Below, one piece after another: positions 59,681 through 64,000 of a stretch of DNA of 64,000 nucleotides. Where the stretch lies: positions 1,129,001 to 1,193,000 of the forward strand of contig OZ024759.1 of NCBI GenBank assembly GCA_964016885.1. The letters run 5' to 3'. The translations under genes were made by a program, and so were the position numbers. Within the stretch, counting starts at the first letter, position 1. Every line of letters begins with the position of its first letter. Origin of the DNA: Eledone cirrhosa. Lineage: Eukaryota; Mollusca; Cephalopoda; Octopoda; Eledonidae. The notes under the pieces are model-generated. The model searched no databases and was not told the DNA's origin. It saw nothing but the letters and a program-made list of their open reading frames with translations.

Positions 59681-60218
59681 GTCTATATTAGTAACATGAC
59701 ACAGTCTATATTAGTAACATGACACAGTCTATATTAGTAACATGACACAGTCTATATTAGTAGCATGACAAAGTCTATATTAGTAACATGACAAAGTCTA
59801 TATTAGTAACATGACAAAGTCTATATTAGTAACATGACACAGTGTATATTAGTAATATGACAGTCTATATTAGTAGCATGACAAAGTCTATATTAGTAAC
59901 ATGACAAAGTCTATATTAGTAACATGACACAGTCTATATTAGTAACATGACACAGTCTATATTAGTAACATGACACAGTCTATATTAGTAACATGACAAA
60001 GTCTATATTAGTAACATGGCAAAGTCTATATTAGTAACATGACAAAGTCTATATTAGTAACATGACAAGGTCTATATTAGTAACATGACACAGTCTATAT
60101 AAGTAACATGACAAAGTCTATATTAGTAACATGACAGTCTATATTAGTAACATGCCAAAGTCTATATTAGTAGCATGACAAAGTCTATATTAGTAGCATG
60201 ACACAGTCTATATTAGTA

Positions 60219-60227
60219 ACATGACAA
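60219..60227 (+). other. Recombination junction near 60.22 kb
   Basis: Left of this point the order (CAAGGTC; CTATATAAG; AAA; 21-bp; ATGCCAAAG; G-initial AAA; G-initial ACA) matches about 33.4-33.53 and 49.1-49.27 kb, where an ATA monomer follows. Right of it the order (AAA; three ACA; 21-bp; AAA; GGCAAAGTCTATG) matches 52.55 kb onward, where that first monomer is G-initial. The A at 60219 is left type and the A at 60227 is right type, so the switch lies within about 8 bp. The effect is that a module recurs after 864 bp (38 monomers: 33 of 23 bp, 5 of 21 bp). Confidence 0.75.
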
Positions 60228-63200
60228 AGTCTATATTAGTAACATGACACAGTCTATATTAGTAACATGACACAGTCTATATTAGTAACATGACACAGTC
60301 TATATTAGTAACATGACAGTCTATATTAGTAACATGACAAAGTCTATATTAGTAACATGGCAAAGTCTATGTTAGTAACATGACAAAGTCTATATTAGTA
60401 ACATGACAGTCTATATTAGTAACATGACACATTCTATATTAGTAACATGACAAAGTCTATATTAGTAGCATGACAAAGTCTATATTAGTAACATGACAGT
60501 CTATATTAGTAACATGCCAAAGTCTATATTAGTAGCATGACAAAGTCTATATTAGTAACATGACACAGTCTATATTAGTAACATGACACAGTCTATATTA
60601 GTAACATGACACAGTCTATATTAGTAGCATGACAAAGTCTATATTAGTAACATGACAAAGTCTATATTAGTAACATGACAAAGTCTATATTAGTAACATG
60701 ACAAAGTCTATATTAGTAACATGACACAGTGTATATTAGTAATATGACAGTCTATATTAGTAGCATGACAAAGTCTATATTAGTAACATGACAAAGTCTA
60801 TATTAGTAACATGACACAGTCTATATTAGTAACATGACAGTCTATATTAGTAACATGACAAAGTCTATATTAGTAACATGACACAGTCTATATTAGTAAC
60901 ATGACAAAGTCTATATTAGTAACATGACAAAGTCTATATTAGTAACATGACAGTCTATATTAGTAACATGACAAAGTCTATATTAGTAACATGACAAAGT
61001 CTCTATTAGTAACATGACAAAGTCTATATTAGTAACATGACAAAGTCTCTATTAGTAACATGACAAAGTCTATATTAGTAACATGACAGTCTATATTAGT
61101 AACATGACAAAGTCTATATTAGTAACATGACAGTCTATATTGTAACATGACACAGTCTATATTAGTAACATGACACAGTTTATATTAGTAACATGACATA
61201 GTCTATATTAGTAACATGACAAAGTCTATATTAGTAACATGACAGTCTATATTGTAACATGACACAGTCTATATTAGTAACATGACAGTCTATATTAGTG
61301 ACATGACAAAGTCTATATTAGTAACATGACAAAGTCTATATTAGTAACATGACAAAGTCTATATTAGTAACATGACAAAGTCTATATTAGTAGCATGACA
61401 CAGTCTATATTAGTAACATGACAAAGTCTATATTAGTAACATGACAAAGTCTATATTAGTAACATGACACAGTCTATATTAGTAACATGACACAGTCTAT
61501 ATTAGTAACATGACAAAGTCTATATTAGTAGCATGACAAAGTCTATATTAGTAACATGACAAAGTCTATATTAGTAACATGACACAGTCTATATTAGTAA
61601 CATGACAGTCTATATTAGTAAAATGACAGTCCATATTAGTAGCATGACAAAGTCTATATTAGTAACATGACAAAGTCTATATTAGTAACATGACACAGTC
61701 TATATTAGTAACATGACACAGTCTATATTAGTAACATCACACAGTCTATATTAGTAACATGACAAAGTCTATATTAGTAACATGGCAAAGTCTATATTAG
61801 TAACATGACAAAGTCTATATTAGTAACATGACAAGGCCTATATTAGTAATATGACACAGTCTATATTAGTAACATGACAAAGTCTATATTAGTAACATGA
61901 CAGTCTATATTAGTAACATGACAAAGTCTATATTAGTAACATGACAAAGTCTATATTAGTAACATGACAGTCTATATTAGTAACATGACACAGTCTATAT
62001 TAGTAACATGACAAAGTCTATATTAGTAACATGACACAGTCTATATTAGTAACATGACAAAGACTCTATTAGTAACATGACAAAGTCTATATTAGTAACA
62101 TGACAGTCTATATTAGTAACATGACAAAATCTATATTAGTAACATGACAGTCTATATTAGTAACATGACAAAGTCTATATTAGTAACATGACAGTCTATA
62201 TTGTACCATGACACAGTCTATATTAGTAACATGACATAGTCTATGTTAGTAACATGACAAAGTCTATATTAGTAACATGACAGTCTATATTGTAACATGA
62301 CACAGTCTATCTTAGTAACATGACACAGTCTATATTAGTAACATGACAGTCTATATTAGTAACATGACACAGTCTATATTAGTAACGTGACCCAGTCTAT
62401 ATTAGTAACATGACAGTCTATATTAGTAGCATGGCAATGTCTATATTAGTAACATGACACAGTCTATATTAGTAACAAGACATTGTCTATATTAGTAACA
62501 TGACAAAGTCTATATTAGTAACATGACAAAGTCTATATTAGTAACATGACAAAGTCTATATTAGTAACATGACAAAGTCTATATTAGTAACATGACTAAG
62601 TCTATATTAGTAACATGACACAGTCTATATTAGTAACATGACAGTCTATATTAGTAGCATGACAAAGTCTATATTAGTAACATGACAAAGTCTATATTAG
62701 TAACATGACACAGTCTATATTAGTAACATGACACAGTCTATATTAGTAACATGACAGTCTATATTAGTAACATGACAAAGTCTATATTAGTAACATGGCA
62801 AAGTCTATGTTAGTAACATGACAAAGTCTATATTAGTAACATGACAGTCTATATTAGTAACATGACACATTCTATATTAGTAACATGACAAAGTCTATAT
62901 TAGTAGCATGACAAAGTCTATATTAGTAACATGACAGTCTATATTAGTAACATGCCAAAGTCTATATTAGTAGCATGACACAGTCTATATTAGTAACATG
63001 ACAAAGTCTATATTAGTAACATGACAAAGTCTATATTAGTAACATGACACAGTCTATATTAGTAACATGACACAGTCTATATTAGTAACATGACAAAGTC
63101 TATATTAGTAGCATGACAAAGTCTATATTAGTAACATGACACAGTCTATATTAGTAACATGACAAAGTCTATATTAGTAGCATGACAAAGTCTATATTAG

Positions 63201-64000
63201 TAACATGACAAAGTCTATATTAGTAACATGACACAGTCTATATTAGTAACATGACAGTCTATATTAGTAAAATGACAGTCCATATTAGTAGCATGACAAA
63301 GTCTATATTAGTAACATGACAAAGTCTATATTAGTAACATGACACAGTCTATATTAGTAACATGACACAGTCTATATTAGTAACATCACACAGTCTATAT
63401 TAGTAACATGACAAAGTCTATATTAGTAACATGGCAAAGTCTATATTAGTAACATGACAAAGTCTATATTAGTAACATGACAGTCTATATTAGTAACATG
63501 ACAAAGTCTATATTAGTAACATGACAAAGTCTATATTAGTAACATGACAGTCTATATTAGTAACATGACACAGTCTATATTAGTAACATGACAAAGTCTA
63601 TATTAGTAACATGACACAGTCTATATTAGTAACATGACACAGTCTATATTAGTAACATGACACAGTTTATATTAGTAACATGACAAAGTCTATATTAGTA
63701 ACATGACAAAGTCTATATTAGTAACATGGCAGTCTATATTAGTAACATGACAAAGTCTATATTAGTAACATGACACAGTCTATATTAGTAACATGACAAA
63801 GACTCTATTAGTAACATGACAAAGTCTATATTAGTAACATGACAGTCTATATTAGTAACATGACAAAATCTATATTAGTAACATGACAGTCTATATTAGT
63901 AACATGACAAAGTCTATATTAGTAACATGACAGTCTATATTGTACCATGACACAGTCTATATTAGTAACATGACATAGTCTATATTAGTAACATGACAAA
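60228..64000 (+). repeat. Copy of 52.56-56.34 kb (offset 7,665 bp)
   Basis: GTTAGTAAC 52706/60371, GTGTATAT 53064/60729, AGTGACATG 53633/61298, TTGTACC 54536/62201 and 56275/63940 all differ by exactly 7,665 bp. One variant breaks the simple picture: AACGTGACCC near 62387 is shared with about 43637 in the first 11-kb copy, while about 54721 reads AACATGACCC. The segment runs off the right end of the window. Confidence 0.85.

Larger units (their letters stand above)
2..63947 (+). repeat. Landmark variant TTGTACC, 29 copies that index the higher-order structure
   Basis: A 20-bp monomer ending TATATTGTA followed by a monomer starting CCATGAC makes a rare landmark. Starts of TTGTACC: 2, 3828, 5159, 8009, 9340, 12144, 13475, 16325, 17656, 20280, 22910, 24381, 29529, 32176, 34896, 36185, 39541, 40830, 43452, 45191, 45934, 47223, 50625, 51914, 54536, 56275, 58899, 62201, 63940. 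Spacings recur exactly: 1,331 bp four times; 2,850 twice; 1,289 four times; 2,622 twice; 2,624 three times; 1,739 three times. The landmark is usually preceded by the same sub-block: a monomer with CAAAGACTCT, then CAAAATCT, then 21-bp monomers. It is therefore part of a larger inherited module, not a recurrent point change. Confidence 0.93.
1..64000 (+). repeat. Satellite array of 20-23-bp monomers, whole window
   Basis: Every line of the window is built from one monomer in one orientation. Consensus by position: 1-7 ACATGAC, 8-10 AXA, 11-13 GTC, 14-23 TATATTAGTA. The first complete monomer is at 7-29. Three length classes occur: 23 bp (most), 21 bp (two bases missing inside AXA) and 20 bp (also one A missing in TATATTAG). 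Counted sub-blocks average 22.6-22.7 bp per monomer, so about 2,800 monomers are present. No spacer, unique stretch, reversed unit or inserted element was seen. All three plus-strand stops in the monomer (TGA at 4, TAG at 19, TAA at 22) share a frame. Because 23 is not a multiple of 3, pure 23-mer stretches stay open for only about 50 nt on either strand, so the array is non-coding. Centromeric or other heterochromatic location is inference; the family is not one I recognise. Confidence 0.98.

Noticed and set aside
1..64000. CRISPR array
   Set aside because: There are no spacers: the repeat units abut each other, differ only at a few fixed positions, and number in the thousands. No cas-like gene is present.
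1..64000. Plasmid or phage replication iterons (about 20-22-bp direct repeats)
   Set aside because: Iteron clusters have a handful of copies next to a rep gene and an AT-rich melting region. Here thousands of copies exist with no gene.
1..64000. TATA boxes or CTATATTAG as transcription start signals
   Set aside because: CTATATTAG is in nearly every monomer by repetition. Without any gene or other promoter element it is not evidence of a start site.
1..64000. CENP-B box or telomere repeats
   Set aside because: I saw no match to the CENP-B box core (TTCG...CGGGA pattern) and no TTAGGG- or TTTAGGG-type tracts. TTAGTA in the monomer is only superficially telomere-like.
1..64000. Functional hairpins from GAC...GTC and CTA...TAG inverted repeats
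   Set aside because: The arms are only 3 bp, or about 5 bp with a bulge if ATGAC pairs with GTC-T-AT. That is too short for a stable hairpin. I kept only the observation that variability sits at the dyad centre.
1..64000. Coding region for a repetitive protein
   Set aside because: 23 bp is not a multiple of 3, and each unit has three plus-strand stops and two minus-strand stops; open stretches are very short.

Overview
The whole window is one uninterrupted, head-to-tail satellite DNA array. I found no gene, RNA gene, mobile element, CRISPR array or unique sequence on either strand. The unit is a roughly 23-bp, AT-rich monomer (about 26% G+C in the consensus) repeated about 2,800 times, always in the same orientation. 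The array enters and leaves the window in mid-array, so both true edges lie outside. A tandem array of this size and purity points to the nuclear genome of a eukaryote, in heterochromatin such as a centromere, pericentromere, subtelomere or B chromosome. I do not recognise the monomer as a named family and cannot name the organism.

Monomer layout: positions 1-7 ACATGAC, 8-10 AXA, 11-13 GTC, 14-23 TATATTAGTA. Most differences between monomers fall at two places. One is X at position 9 (A, C, less often T, very rarely G), the exact centre of a GAC...GTC inverted repeat. The other is position 1 (A or G, rarely T or C). A 21-bp form lacks two bases at the dyad centre (GAC-A-GTC). A 20-bp form also lacks one A in TATATTAG.

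The order of these variants acts as a barcode and shows nested segmental duplication. Layout: (i) about 288-3325, two 1,519-bp units; (ii) about 2985-19436, two roughly 8.1-kb segments offset by 8,316 bp, each holding two 1,331-bp tandem pairs and smaller 205/247-bp duplications; (iii) about 17.66-24.5 kb, a block with its own 1.4-1.5-kb tandem duplication; (iv) about 24.4-26.1 kb, a distant copy of the first 1.6 kb of the window (offset 24,447 bp); (v) about 27.3-29.5 kb, a 1,111-bp tandem duplication; (vi) about 29.5-35.0 kb, a copy of block iii (offset 11,873-11,986 bp); (vii) about 34.6-56.7 kb, an 11.04/11.08-kb tandem duplication; (viii) about 56.3-64.0 kb, further partial copies joined at a breakpoint near 60.22 kb.

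There is no gene-level interplay to describe. The biology lies in the array's growth: duplications of whole numbers of monomers from 205 bp to 11 kb, with breakpoints that stay in monomer register, as expected of unequal exchange or replication slippage. Shared and private variants allow a relative order of events. All repeat and offset statements come from reading landmark variants by eye; I did not align every base.
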